64,000 bases of DNA from NCBI GenBank assembly GCA_021819825.1, contig JAKAEZ010000006.1:1-64000 (forward strand), in the 5' to 3' direction. Shown here piece by piece: positions 34,997-44,182 of this stretch (its first letter is position 1; every line of letters starts with the position of its first letter). The position numbers and the translations under genes were made by a program. The notes beneath the pieces were generated by a model that worked only from the letters and a program-made list of their open reading frames with translations, was not told where the DNA came from and ran no database searches. This stretch comes from Planctomycetota bacterium. Lineage in GTDB: Bacteria; Planctomycetota; Phycisphaerae; WQYP01.

Positions 34997-36151
34997 ATCA
35001 GTTCGCCGGTATTTTTTCTTTCCGCAGCTGAGCACAGCGGCGATGCCTTGGGAGCCGCCTTAATAGAGGCATTGCGCGGAGAATTTCCCAAAGCGCGGTT
35101 TATTGGTATCGGCGGACCAAAAATGGCCAAAGCCGGTTGTCGGCTGTTTGCCGACCCAACCAAAAATTCAGCGATGCTGGTGGGGGCGCTGGCCCAGGCG
35201 GGCTACTGGTTGGATCTGCTGAAGCGGTTGAAAAAAGAATTGGCGCTTGATAAGCCCGACGTGATTATCCCCATTGATTCCCCCACGGTGAACTTACGAA
35301 TCGCCCGCCTAGGGAAAAAATTGGGCGTTCCGGTTTGCTATTACGTAGCCCCGCAACTTTGGGCCTGGGCACCCTGGCGCATTAAAGTGGTTCGTGCCAC
35401 GGTGGATACGCTGTGTTGCGTATTGCCATTTGAGCAGCATTATTTTGGCCACCAGGGTGTGCATACCGTATATGTGGGGCATCCGTTATTTGATCAGGCG
35501 GCCAACCGGTCGGAATCTGATCCGGAATTGGTAAAGCCCCCGCTGCCCGCCGCTCCGCTGCGTCTGGCATTGCTGCCGGGGTCGCGAAAAGGGGAGATTG
35601 CCGCAAATTTACCGCCGATGCTGGAAACATTTCTTACCCTGCGTGGCAAGTTTCCGAGCATTGCGGCGGTGGCGGCGGCAGCCGATGCGGAGCGAGCCTG
35701 GCAAATCCGGAATTTTCTGCCGCGATACGGCGCTAAAATTGACGTTCGCACGGGCGTTACAGATGCCGTTATTCGCTGGGCGGATTTGGTTATTACCTGC
35801 AGTGGAACGGCGACTCTGCAAATTGCGCGGCATCATAAGCCCATGATTGTGCTGTATCATGTGGCATGGTGGAAGTGGAATCTGGTGGGGCGGTTTTTAA
35901 TTCAAAGTAAATTCCTATGCCTGGTAAATATTCTGGCGGATCGCGAGATTGTTCCGGAATTTATGCCTTTTTACGGTCCGGTGCAGCCCGTCATTGATGC
36001 CGCCGGCGATTTATTGTCAAATCCCGACAAGCGCAAGGCTATGTCGCAGGAATTAGCAGCTCTCACCGCTCCCATGGCCGCTTATTCAGATCAAATGCCC
36101 GCGGCGCGGCGTGTGGCACTGGAAATCGCACGCCTTATGGCAATTCGATAA
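34997..36151 (+). CDS. lpxB: Lipid-A-disaccharide synthase
   Basis: Joins UDP-2,3-diacylglucosamine and lipid X to make the lipid A disaccharide (GT19 family). The product of about 384 residues has FIGIGGPKMAKAG, VIIPIDSPTVNLRIARLGKK, CYYVAPQLWAWAPWR, VYVGHPLFDQ, ALLPGSRKGEI and LVITCSGTATLQIA. The conserved N-terminus PVFFLSAAEHSGDALGA lies before the first usual start (TTG 35048). The only codon that includes it after the panB stop and fits AAAGGAG (34981-34987) is ATC at 34997, 9 bases downstream. A non-AUG ATC start is therefore proposed; otherwise a sequencing error must be assumed. Confidence 0.9.
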   Translation: MSSPVFFLSAAEHSGDALGAALIEALRGEFPKARFIGIGGPKMAKAGCRLFADPTKNSAMLVGALAQAGYWLDLLKRLKKELALDKPDVIIPIDSPTVNLRIARLGKKLGVPVCYYVAPQLWAWAPWRIKVVRATVDTLCCVLPFEQHYFGHQGVHTVYVGHPLFDQAANRSESDPELVKPPLPAAPLRLALLPGSRKGEIAANLPPMLETFLTLRGKFPSIAAVAAAADAERAWQIRNFLPRYGAKIDVRTGVTDAVIRWADLVITCSGTATLQIARHHKPMIVLYHVAWWKWNLVGRFLIQSKFLCLVNILADREIVPEFMPFYGPVQPVIDAAGDLLSNPDKRKAMSQELAALTAPMAAYSDQMPAARRVALEIARLMAIR

Positions 36152-36206
36152 AATTTGCTATACTTATTGGTTTGAACGTCGGGATGAGGTGAGGAGAAGT
36201 GGATTA

Positions 36207-38753
36207 ATGACACAAACAACTTTATCACCTCCTGTAGTAACGCCATCGCCAGTGGTTTATTTCACTCAGCCAACTGCGCGGTTATCGGTCCATGGAAAAT
36301 TTCTGTGTTGTGGCGATGAGCCATTTCTTATAAAAGGCGTAACCTACGGGCCATTTCGTCCGGAGGCGGATGGGTGTGAATATCACACCCCTGAAAAAGT
36401 GGACGCCGATTTTTCGATGATGGCCGAACACGGCATTAACTCTGTGCGAGTATATACGGTGCCTCCCCGGTGGCTATTGGATACAGCGCAACGGCACGGT
36501 CTGCACGTGTTTGTGGGATTGCCATGGGAGCAGCATATTGCGTTTCTGGATCACCCGCGAACGCGAAATTCAATCATAGATCGCGTGCGCAAGGGCGTGC
36601 AGCAGTGCGCGGGGCACCCGGCTTTACTGGCGTTCGCCATCGGCAATGAAATTCCGGCCCCTATTGTCCGCTGGTATGGATATCGCCGCATTGAGCGTTT
36701 TCTCAAACAACTCTACAGTGTGGCGAAGGAGGTCGATCCGGCGGCTCTGGTTACCTACGTCAACTATCCCACCACCGAATATTTGTATCTGCCCTTCCTG
36801 GACTTCATGGCGATGAATGTGTACCTGGAAGATAAGCAGAAGCTGCGCAAATATATCAGCCGCCTGCACAATATCGCCGGTGACAAGCCCCTGCTGCTGG
36901 CGGAAATCGGGCTGGACAGTTTATCGAAAGGAGAATTGCAGCAGGCCGGCACGTTGGGCTGGCAGATTCGCACCGTATTTAAAAGCGGCTGCGCGGGGAC
37001 TTTCCTGTTCGCCTGGACCGACGAATGGTACCGCGGCGGAAGCGAAATTACCGGTTGGGAGTTCGGACTTACCACACGCGATCGCCGCCCCAAACCCGCT
37101 TTGGTTGCCGCTCACGACGCCTTTTCAAAATTGCCCTTCCGGGTTGATGCGAAATGGCCGAAAGTTTCCATTGTCATTTGCAGTTATAACGGCTCGCGCA
37201 CCATTCGTTTTTGCCTGGATGGTGTTTCGCGCTTGCGCTACGCGGATTATGAAGTCATTGTCGTGGATGACGGCTCAACGGATGGCCTGGGGGAGATGGT
37301 GCGGGAATATCCCGTGAAATTAATTCAATCGCAAAATAAGGGCCTAAGCAATGCGCGCAATCTTGGCTTGCAAGCCGCTACCGGGGAAATCGTCGCGTAT
37401 CTGGATGATGACGCGTGTCCCACGCCGTACTGGCTGCATTTTCTGGTGGAAACTTTCCGCACCGGGAAATATGTCGGCGTGGGCGGACCGAACATTGCAC
37501 CGCCCGGCGATGCGGATATTGCTGATGCGGTAGCCCATTCCCCCGGCGGCCCGATTCATGTTTTGTTAAGCGATACGGAGGCCGAGCACATTCCCGGCTG
37601 CAACATGGCGTTTTTGACGCAGTCCTTACGGGCGGTCGGTGGTTTTGACCCGCTATTCCGAATTGCCGGTGACGATGTGGATGCCTGTTGGCGGCTGCAG
37701 GCTCGCGGCTGGCACCTGGGCTTTAGTCCGGCGGCTGTGGTGTGGCATAAACGCAGAAATTCGCTGCGCGCCTACTGGCGGCAACAGTTGAATTACGGTA
37801 AAGCCGAAGCCATGCTGGAACGTAAATGGCCTGAAAAATATAATGCCTTCGGCCATATCGCGTGGCACGGGCGGATTTATGGCCGCGGATTGTGGCAGTT
37901 TCTAAACTGGGGACACCGCAGAATATATCATGGCTCCTGGGGCGGAGCCTTGTTTCAAAGCGTGTATCACGGCTCGCCGGGGGTTATGATGTCATTGGCT
38001 ATGACGCCCGAATGGTATCTGGGCGTGCTGATGTTAAGTGTGATGGTCATGGTGGGCTTTTATTGGCACCCTGTCGTACTGGGCATACTGCTTCTGGCGG
38101 CCTTGACCGCGACCGTGACCCAGGCGGTCATTGGTGCTTTCTACTGCCGCTTTGACGAGGTTCCCCGCACGCGAAAGGCCGTGTTAAAATTGCGGCTCCT
38201 GACCATGTGGTGTTATCTCATTCAACCGGTGGCGCGCTTGCGTGGTAGACTTTCTCGAGGTTTATCACCTTGGCGGATGCGTATGCCAAGCGGGCTGGAT
38301 ATTCCTGTGCCGCGGGAATTTGTTCTCTGGAGCGAAGCGTGGCGCGGTACCGAAGATCGCCTGACTGATCTGGAATCCTTCCTTAAACAGGAAGGAATGT
38401 GTGTGCAGCGCGGGGGCGATTTTGACCGCTGGGATCTGACATGTCGCAGCGGTACATTTGGCTCCCTGCGCATCCGGCTGGTCATGGAAGAGCATGGAAA
38501 TGGCCGGCAACTGGCCCGCTTGCGCACCTGGCCGACAGTTCCCCGCGTTATTTTGATGATGTTGGTTACTTTAATTGGTCTGGGGATTTTTGATCTTAGT
38601 GCGCGCAGTTGGCCCGGGGCTATTCCCATGTTGCTGGTGGCCGGGGCGTTGGCGCTGCGGGTGTCCATGGATGCGGGCGCGGCGTTGGCGGTCATCTTCA
38701 AATACATCCGCCAGAGTCGGCCCGGTGAATGCGAAGTCAGGAATGATCGATGA
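36207..38753 (+). CDS. GH-barrel / GT2 glycosyltransferase fusion membrane protein
   Basis: An 848-residue protein with three parts. Residues 25-305 form a glycoside-hydrolase clan A-type barrel (FLIKGVTYGPF, INSVRVYTVPPRWLLD). Catalytic-looking glutamates are E148 in AIGNEIPAP and E233 in LLAEIGLDS. Residues 315-590 are a GT2 glycosyltransferase (KVSIVICSYNGS, VIVVDDGSTDG, YLDDDACP, IPGCNMAFL, GDDVDACWRL). Then follow membrane helices (about 604-640) and a pair near the C-terminus. It probably builds or edits a glycan at the inner membrane. ATG 36207 has GAGGAG about 10 bases upstream. Its stop overlaps the ABC exporter start (ATGA). The acceptor is unknown. Confidence 0.85.
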   Translation: MTQTTLSPPVVTPSPVVYFTQPTARLSVHGKFLCCGDEPFLIKGVTYGPFRPEADGCEYHTPEKVDADFSMMAEHGINSVRVYTVPPRWLLDTAQRHGLHVFVGLPWEQHIAFLDHPRTRNSIIDRVRKGVQQCAGHPALLAFAIGNEIPAPIVRWYGYRRIERFLKQLYSVAKEVDPAALVTYVNYPTTEYLYLPFLDFMAMNVYLEDKQKLRKYISRLHNIAGDKPLLLAEIGLDSLSKGELQQAGTLGWQIRTVFKSGCAGTFLFAWTDEWYRGGSEITGWEFGLTTRDRRPKPALVAAHDAFSKLPFRVDAKWPKVSIVICSYNGSRTIRFCLDGVSRLRYADYEVIVVDDGSTDGLGEMVREYPVKLIQSQNKGLSNARNLGLQAATGEIVAYLDDDACPTPYWLHFLVETFRTGKYVGVGGPNIAPPGDADIADAVAHSPGGPIHVLLSDTEAEHIPGCNMAFLTQSLRAVGGFDPLFRIAGDDVDACWRLQARGWHLGFSPAAVVWHKRRNSLRAYWRQQLNYGKAEAMLERKWPEKYNAFGHIAWHGRIYGRGLWQFLNWGHRRIYHGSWGGALFQSVYHGSPGVMMSLAMTPEWYLGVLMLSVMVMVGFYWHPVVLGILLLAALTATVTQAVIGAFYCRFDEVPRTRKAVLKLRLLTMWCYLIQPVARLRGRLSRGLSPWRMRMPSGLDIPVPREFVLWSEAWRGTEDRLTDLESFLKQEGMCVQRGGDFDRWDLTCRSGTFGSLRIRLVMEEHGNGRQLARLRTWPTVPRVILMMLVTLIGLGIFDLSARSWPGAIPMLLVAGALALRVSMDAGAALAVIFKYIRQSRPGECEVRNDR

Positions 38754-40612
38754 ACGTGCCGGCCAAAACGGTTCGACCCGCCCGGCCCGGTGCCTTGCGC
38801 ACGGCGGCACGGCTTTTGGCGTTGTGCATGGGCGGGGAAGTGCGAACAACAAGTATCGGTCTGTTGCTGATGCTCTCCGGATCATTAATCGGGCTTTTGC
38901 AGCCGTGGCCGCTGAAATACATTATGAATGTGGTGGCGACAAAATCCGCACCGCCGGGATTTCTGGTCGCCACGCAAAACTTTATCGCGCATTTAATTCC
39001 TATCGGCAACAACAAGCTGGGGCTAATCGGATTGTTATGTCTGGCGTTGCTGCTTTTAAGTGTGGGCAGCGCTGCGATAACCGTCCTAAGCACCTGGCTT
39101 CTGGTTTCATCCGGCTTGCGCATGGTCTTTAAACTCCGCTGCCGCGTCTTTGAACATATGCAACGCCTGCCCTTGAGTTTCCACGATTCCACCACGGTCG
39201 GCGACTCTTTATACCGCATTACCTGGGATACGTATGCTGTGCAGGCTCTGTTTAATGCGGGGTTGGTGCCGGGGATTTCATCGGTTGTCACACTCGTGGG
39301 CATTGCGATCGTGATGGTCGGACAGGATTGGGAGATCGCGGTGGTGGCTCTGGTTATCGGCTGCGTGTTGCTGGTGCTGGTTCATGGGCTGGAAAAGCCC
39401 ACAACCGAGCTATCTACGCGTGTGCATGAATATGAGAGCCGCGTCAGTACGCGCGTGGAGCAAACCCTGGGCGGTATTCGCGCGGTGCAAGCCTTTGGCC
39501 GGGAGGCCTTGGAGTCAACGCGCTTTGCCAAGCAGGCCAATGAAAGCCTGAAGGCCAATTTACGCCTTACGGTCCTGCAAACCGCCAGTCAAAGCGGCGT
39601 GGCCGTTTTGTTCGCTTGCGGTACTGCCGCCATCATATGGATGACGGCTCGCCGGGTGCTGGCCGGGCAGTTGTCACCGGGCGATATTGTTCTGATGGTC
39701 GGTTACACCGCCCTGTTGTTTAAGCCGCTGGAAACACTTTCTTATACAGTATCGTCCATACAAGGATCAGTAGCCGGAGCGCATCGGGTTTTTGAAATTT
39801 TGGATAAAAAACCCCTGATCAGTGATTCGCCCCATGCCACTGCGATCAAAACCCCGGTGCTGGGGAAAATCGAATTCGAGCATGTCACTTTTGGTTACCA
39901 ACCCGACCAAAAGGTGCTCGGCGGCGTTGACCTGACCATTCCCGCCGGTACGTCTGTGGCGATGGTAGGGCCGTCCGGTGCGGGAAAAACTACGTTGGCG
40001 TCGCTGATTTTACGCTTTTATGATCCGGTTCACGGGCGGATATTGCTCGATGGCCGCGACTTACGCGACATTACGCTGGCGTCTTTGCGACGGCAGATTG
40101 CCATTGTGCCGCAGGAACCGGTGCTTTTCGATGTCAGCATTCATGAAAATATCGCCTATTCCCGGCCGGAAGCCACCCTTGAGGATGTCCATGCCGCCGC
40201 CCGCGCTGCCGGAGCCTGGGATTTCATTCAGGCATTGCCCGCGGGTTTTGATACGGTTATCGGAGAGCGCGGCGTGATGCTCTCCGGCGGCCAACGGCAA
40301 CGATTGTCTCTGGCCCGCGCGTTTTTGAAAGATGCGCGAATTGTTGTGCTGGATGAACCCACCACCGGCCTGGATGCCCAAACCGAAGCAGATGTTTTAT
40401 CTGCCCTGCGGCGGCTTATGGCGGGCCGCACGACCATTATCATCGCGCATCACCTGCATACCGTGCGGTATGTGGATCAGATTATCGTGCTGCAAGGCGG
40501 AGCGCTCATTCAAACCGGAACGCACGATCAACTGCTGCAACAGGATGGTCTGTACCGCCAGTTGTATAATTTGCAATATCAGCCTCAGATGCAGCCGGCG
40601 GAGGTTCCATGA
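38750..40612 (+). CDS. ABC exporter, MsbA-like (fused membrane and ATPase domains)
   Basis: A 620-residue half-transporter. About six membrane helices lie in residues 30-330 (IGLLLMLSGSLIGLLQPWPL, LLCLALLLLSVGSAAITVL). The nucleotide-binding domain has Walker A GPSGAGKTTLASLI near residue 406, signature LSGGQRQRLSLARAF, Walker B IVVLDEPTTGLD and the switch His of IIAHHLHT. Such homodimers flip lipids, glycolipids or glycans across the inner membrane. It is coupled to the GH-GT fusion before it (ATGA) and to the hexapeptide transferase after it (ATGA at 40609-40612). It is the likely exporter of whatever this operon makes. Confidence 0.92.
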   Translation: MNVPAKTVRPARPGALRTAARLLALCMGGEVRTTSIGLLLMLSGSLIGLLQPWPLKYIMNVVATKSAPPGFLVATQNFIAHLIPIGNNKLGLIGLLCLALLLLSVGSAAITVLSTWLLVSSGLRMVFKLRCRVFEHMQRLPLSFHDSTTVGDSLYRITWDTYAVQALFNAGLVPGISSVVTLVGIAIVMVGQDWEIAVVALVIGCVLLVLVHGLEKPTTELSTRVHEYESRVSTRVEQTLGGIRAVQAFGREALESTRFAKQANESLKANLRLTVLQTASQSGVAVLFACGTAAIIWMTARRVLAGQLSPGDIVLMVGYTALLFKPLETLSYTVSSIQGSVAGAHRVFEILDKKPLISDSPHATAIKTPVLGKIEFEHVTFGYQPDQKVLGGVDLTIPAGTSVAMVGPSGAGKTTLASLILRFYDPVHGRILLDGRDLRDITLASLRRQIAIVPQEPVLFDVSIHENIAYSRPEATLEDVHAAARAAGAWDFIQALPAGFDTVIGERGVMLSGGQRQRLSLARAFLKDARIVVLDEPTTGLDAQTEADVLSALRRLMAGRTTIIIAHHLHTVRYVDQIIVLQGGALIQTGTHDQLLQQDGLYRQLYNLQYQPQMQPAEVP

Positions 40613-41178
40613 GCACGCCATCGGCTGATTGTATGACCCCTTGGGACGGCGGAACATTGCCGACGGGAGTTCGCGTCGGCGCGAATACCTGTATCTTGGG
40701 TAAAGCTGCGTTTCGCAGATTTCGCGGGCAACTGCCCGATGCTCTGGTCATCGGGGATCAGGCGACTATGGACGGCGTCCAATTTTCCGTGGGGCCGGCG
40801 GCCCGGATTGCCATCGGCAGTTTCTGCTGTTTCACCGGCGCTGTGCTGATGTGTGAATTATCCATATCCATTGGCAGTTACGTACTTATTGGGTGGAATG
40901 CGGTGATCGCGGACAGTGATTTTCATCCCATTGCCCCGGCAGAAAGAATTCTGGACGCGGTAGCCTGCTCTCCGGCAGCCCATGGGCCGCGGCCGAAGGT
41001 GCTGACGGCGGCGGTAGTTATTGAGGACGATGTGTGGATCGGACCGAATGCCACCATTTTTAAGGGTGTGCATATCGGCCGGGGGGCGTGGATCGGGCCG
41101 GGCAGCGTGGTAACGCGGAATGTTGCTCCGGGCACACGGGTGGCCGGCAACCCGGCTCGCCCGGTGGAGGCATCCTAA
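40609..41178 (+). CDS. Hexapeptide-repeat acyltransferase-like protein 1
   Basis: A 189-residue left-handed beta-helix protein of the LbetaH acetyl/acyl transferase superfamily. Hexapeptide turns are visible in ALVIGDQATMDGVQFSVG, ARIAIGSFCCFTGAVLM, VVIEDDVWIGPNATIFKG and VHIGRGAWIGPGSVVTRNV, and the typical end is VAGNPARPVE. An internal histidine in ADSDFHPI may be catalytic. It likely acetylates a sugar in the glycan made by neighbouring genes. The start is in an ATGA overlap with the ABC exporter, and the stop overlaps the next start (TAATG). Confidence 0.85.
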   Translation: MSTPSADCMTPWDGGTLPTGVRVGANTCILGKAAFRRFRGQLPDALVIGDQATMDGVQFSVGPAARIAIGSFCCFTGAVLMCELSISIGSYVLIGWNAVIADSDFHPIAPAERILDAVACSPAAHGPRPKVLTAAVVIEDDVWIGPNATIFKGVHIGRGAWIGPGSVVTRNVAPGTRVAGNPARPVEAS

Positions 41179-41777
41179 TGAGCCGCACGATACCAGGCGA
41201 CTGGCATAACGGATACATTCCGGACAATGCCGTAGTGGGCGACGGTGCCTATGTGGAAACGTCCTGGAGTTTTCAACGATGCCGCAGCACGCGCGATCAG
41301 GCGATCATATTGGGAGAAAATAGCTCGGTATACATGGGCTGCATGTTTGACATGGGAATGGAAGCGCAGCTGACTGTCGGGGCGTACAGCCTGATAAATG
41401 GCCTGTGGCTGATTTGTGATCAGCGCGTGACTATCGGCACGCACTGTCTGGTGTCATGGAATGTGGTCATCATGGACAATTTCCGTGCCCCGGAGGATAT
41501 TCCCTCGCGCCGGCGCATGTTGGAGGAATTTGCCGCCGGGCGCGACCGCCGACTGACGCCCGCCATAAAACCGCGGCCGGTCGTCATCGGCCATAACGTA
41601 TGGATTGGTTTTGATTGTTGCATATTGCCGGGCGTTCGCATCGGAGACGGCAGCATTATCGGCGCGCGATCGGTGGTGGACGGCGAGATACCTCCGTATT
41701 GTATTGCCGCCGGCAACCCGGCACGAATCATTCGTTTCCTGTCGGAAAAGGAGGACCGCCTTGGCCGCCGAATCTAA
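41178..41777 (+). CDS. Hexapeptide-repeat acyltransferase-like protein 2
   Basis: A 199-residue LbetaH transferase related to the preceding gene. Turns include DNAVVGDGAYVE, AIILGENSSVYMG, VTIGTHCLVSWNVVIMD, VVIGHNVWIGFDCCILPG and VRIGDGSIIGARSVV, ending IAAGNPARIIRFL. ATG 41178 is set by the TAATG overlap with the previous stop. A charged insert (PSRRRMLEEFAAGRDRR) between turns is typical of sugar O-acetyltransferases. Two such enzymes in a row suggest two acylation sites on the product. It overlaps the next gene by 17 bases. Confidence 0.85.
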   Translation: MSRTIPGDWHNGYIPDNAVVGDGAYVETSWSFQRCRSTRDQAIILGENSSVYMGCMFDMGMEAQLTVGAYSLINGLWLICDQRVTIGTHCLVSWNVVIMDNFRAPEDIPSRRRMLEEFAAGRDRRLTPAIKPRPVVIGHNVWIGFDCCILPGVRIGDGSIIGARSVVDGEIPPYCIAAGNPARIIRFLSEKEDRLGRRI

Positions 41778-42930
41778 ACCTAAAATAATTGTTTTTGGCA
41801 TTCTGTTCTGGTATCCGCTGGCGGGCGTAACGTATCAATTTCTGCACTTTATGCTGGGCCTGCGGAAGCTGGGGTATGATCCCTATTACGTGGAAGATTC
41901 CGCGCGGTGGGTCTACAACCCTGACGTAGGTGATTGCACTGCAGACGCTTCAACAAACATTAACGCCGTGACTCCCATTCTAAGCCGGCACGGCTTGGCG
42001 GACCGCTGGGCATTTCGCGGGAATTATGAAGGCGGCCAATGTTATGGCATGACCGACTCACAAATAACAGAACTCTATCGCACCGCGGATGTGATGATCA
42101 ACGTGACCGGAGCGCAGGAACTGCGGGAAGAGCATCTGCGGTGTCCCGTACGCGTTTATCTGGAAACTGATCCGGTGGAATCGCAAATTCGCATTTCACA
42201 GGGAGATCCAAAAACGCTGGCCACGCTGGATCAGTACACGCACCACTTTACCTATGGTGAAAATCTGGGCTATCCGGATTGCAAACTTCCCGCAGGGCGT
42301 TACCACTGGCGGCCTACGCGACAGCCGGTACTTCCGGATTTATGGGAGCCGCTGGCGGCGGTTCCCGGCGCACCGTTCAATACGATTGCGACGTGGAAAA
42401 ACAAGGGAAAAGATATCGTATTTAACGGCGAAACTTACCACTGGTCAAAAGATCGTGAGTTCCTCAAATTTATTGATTTACCGAAGCGTTGCTCCGCGGC
42501 ATTTGAACTGGCAACCGGCGCTGATGCCCCAACGCGAACTCTTCTGGAATCAAATCGCTGGCGCGTTGCCGATCCCGTGGCAGTTTCACGGGATATGCAG
42601 CGTTACCGCGACTATATCCGGCAATCTCGCGGGGAATTTACGGTGGCCAAAGATCAGAACATCCGTCTGAGAAGCGGTTGGTTCAGTGATCGTAGCGCCT
42701 GTTATCTGGCGGCGGGGCGGCCGGTGATTAATCAGGAAACCGGTTTCAGTAACCATCTACCCACCGGACGCGGACTGTTTTCTTTTCAGACCATGGATGA
42801 TATCCTTATGGCCGTTGACGCAATTAATACCGATTATCCTGGTCATTGCCAGGCGGCGCGGGAAATTGCCCGGCAGTATTTTTCCGCGGAAAAAGTTTTG
42901 AAAAATGTCATGGATCAAATTGGATGCTGA
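41761..42930 (+). CDS. Glycosyltransferase-like protein (CgeB/GT4-like)
   Basis: A 389-residue protein starting at TTG 41761 (product MAAESKPKIIVFGILFWYPL), chosen because GGAGG lies about 7 bases upstream; the longer frame runs back through the transferase gene. It looks like a GT-B glycosyltransferase without strong motifs. There is an N-terminal fold with LRKLGYDPYYVEDSARW, then VMINVTGAQELRE and YLETDPVE. The C-terminal half has FSDRSACYLAAGRPVINQETG and a nucleotide-sugar-site-like FQTMDDILMAVDAI. The closest memory match is the spore-protein CgeB/COG4641 style. The stop overlaps the deacetylase start (ATGCTGA). Confidence 0.65.
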   Translation: MAAESKPKIIVFGILFWYPLAGVTYQFLHFMLGLRKLGYDPYYVEDSARWVYNPDVGDCTADASTNINAVTPILSRHGLADRWAFRGNYEGGQCYGMTDSQITELYRTADVMINVTGAQELREEHLRCPVRVYLETDPVESQIRISQGDPKTLATLDQYTHHFTYGENLGYPDCKLPAGRYHWRPTRQPVLPDLWEPLAAVPGAPFNTIATWKNKGKDIVFNGETYHWSKDREFLKFIDLPKRCSAAFELATGADAPTRTLLESNRWRVADPVAVSRDMQRYRDYIRQSRGEFTVAKDQNIRLRSGWFSDRSACYLAAGRPVINQETGFSNHLPTGRGLFSFQTMDDILMAVDAINTDYPGHCQAAREIARQYFSAEKVLKNVMDQIGC

Positions 42931-43676
42931 ATTCTACCGGCACGGTAAGGCCACAGGGAAAACAAAAGCGGTTAATTATTAATGCCGATGATTTCGGCTT
43001 AAGCACTGAAACCAACCGCGGCATTATTCAATGTCGTCAGCACGGAGTGTTAACCAGCGCCAGCCTCATGGTGCGAGCCCCCGCGGCGCGGCACGCCGCG
43101 CAATATGCCTTGGACGATCCCGAACTAAGCCTGGGGTTGCATGTTGACCTGGGGGAATGGGTTTTGCGTGGTGATCAATGGGTGCAGACGCGATCGGTAG
43201 TGCCGCTGGATACGCCATCCGCCGTGCGCGATGAAATTTATGCGCAGTTGGACACATTCAGAGAATTAACACAGCGGAATCCCACGCATCTGGACTCGCA
43301 TCAGCATACGCATCAGCGGCCATTCATAAAAGCCCTCATGCTGGAAATCGCCGCGCAGATGGGAATTGTGCTGCGCGGCACAGATAACCGTGTTCGTTTC
43401 TGGGGTGCTTTTTTCGGACAGGATGAATATTTGCGGCCAAGGGTGGAAAATATCTCCGTGGCTAATTTCATCACACTGTTAAACAACCTCCAACCCGGTG
43501 TTACCGAATTGAGCTGCCACCCGGGCCTTGATGATCAATTAGATTCAGATTACCGCGCGGAACGCCTCCTGGAAGTTCAGACACTCTGTGATCCACGGGT
43601 CCGCCGAGTCATTGAAGACTTGGGAATCCAATTAACCTCATTTTTGTCCCTAGGTTCGACAGTTGCGGATGCTTAA
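42924..43676 (+). CDS. YdjC/ChbG-family carbohydrate deacetylase
   Basis: A 250-residue protein of the YdjC family, metal-dependent enzymes that remove N-acetyl groups from sugars such as diacetylchitobiose. Metal and catalytic motifs are plain: LIINADDFGLS near the start, LGLHVDLGE, THLDSHQHTHQRP and VTELSCHPGLDD. ATG 42924 overlaps the preceding stop by 7 bases. It is the last gene of the operon. With two acyltransferases upstream, it may deacetylate an N-acetylsugar precursor or intermediate of the same glycan. Confidence 0.9.
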   Translation: MLNSTGTVRPQGKQKRLIINADDFGLSTETNRGIIQCRQHGVLTSASLMVRAPAARHAAQYALDDPELSLGLHVDLGEWVLRGDQWVQTRSVVPLDTPSAVRDEIYAQLDTFRELTQRNPTHLDSHQHTHQRPFIKALMLEIAAQMGIVLRGTDNRVRFWGAFFGQDEYLRPRVENISVANFITLLNNLQPGVTELSCHPGLDDQLDSDYRAERLLEVQTLCDPRVRRVIEDLGIQLTSFLSLGSTVADA

Positions 43677-44182
43677 CAGCATGATGGGACGACGCACACG
43701 ACGCCACGAACGCTGGAGTATTTTTTCACCGCTGAGGTAGGCGGGGTGATGAAGGACACGGAGGCGAACTGAGGCGGAGCGAGCTTACGCGACTTTAGGT
43801 GACGGGGAACAGGAAAAGCATTTAGCAGTCCTTTCCACTGATCAAAGATCACGGGTCACTGATCGAATTGGCGTAGGCGGTGGGCGGTTCAGTTTCAGCG
43901 GCAAATGGCGTATCGATCGGTTAATTTGCGACTCGTGGATTTGCGGGTTTGCGGGTTGGGGCTTGGCGGGAACGGGGGAGTATGCAAACGAGTTTCACTT
44001 GGGTCAACACGTTTGGCAATCGGCGGTTGGTGGTATAATCTGCTTTCATGGTCAGGCTTGTTGTGCGCTTGGCAGGCCGAAAGGCCGTGAGCGGGTACGC
44101 GTTTTCCAACATGAGCCGGTCAACCATGGAGTGCTCTGTGAGGCCATCACACGTTACGCCAAATATTTTGGAGGTACGAACC
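43677..44182. other. Intergenic region with word-like repeats
   Basis: No gene seen in 43677-44182. It includes a GATCA-type word string near 43840-43880 (related in style to those in the RHS cassettes), a GGATTTGCGGGTTTGCGGG stretch near 43935, and the promoter described separately. Confidence 0.5.
44013..44039 (+). promoter_or_regulatory. Candidate extended -10 promoter of the LolA-like gene
   Basis: TGGTATAAT (44031-44039) is a perfect extended -10 box, with TTGGCA (44013-44018) upstream at a short 15-base spacing. It would give a leader of about 140 bases before the ATG at 44183. Confidence 0.5.

Noticed and set aside
34349..35035. 228-codon minus-strand frame over panB
   Set aside because: It is antisense to a clearly recognised panB, with His/Gln/Arg-rich composition and no domain.
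36816..37317. Alternative-frame plus-strand ORF within the GH-GT fusion
   Set aside because: It lies entirely inside the conserved barrel/GT2 coding frame and shows no independent start signal.
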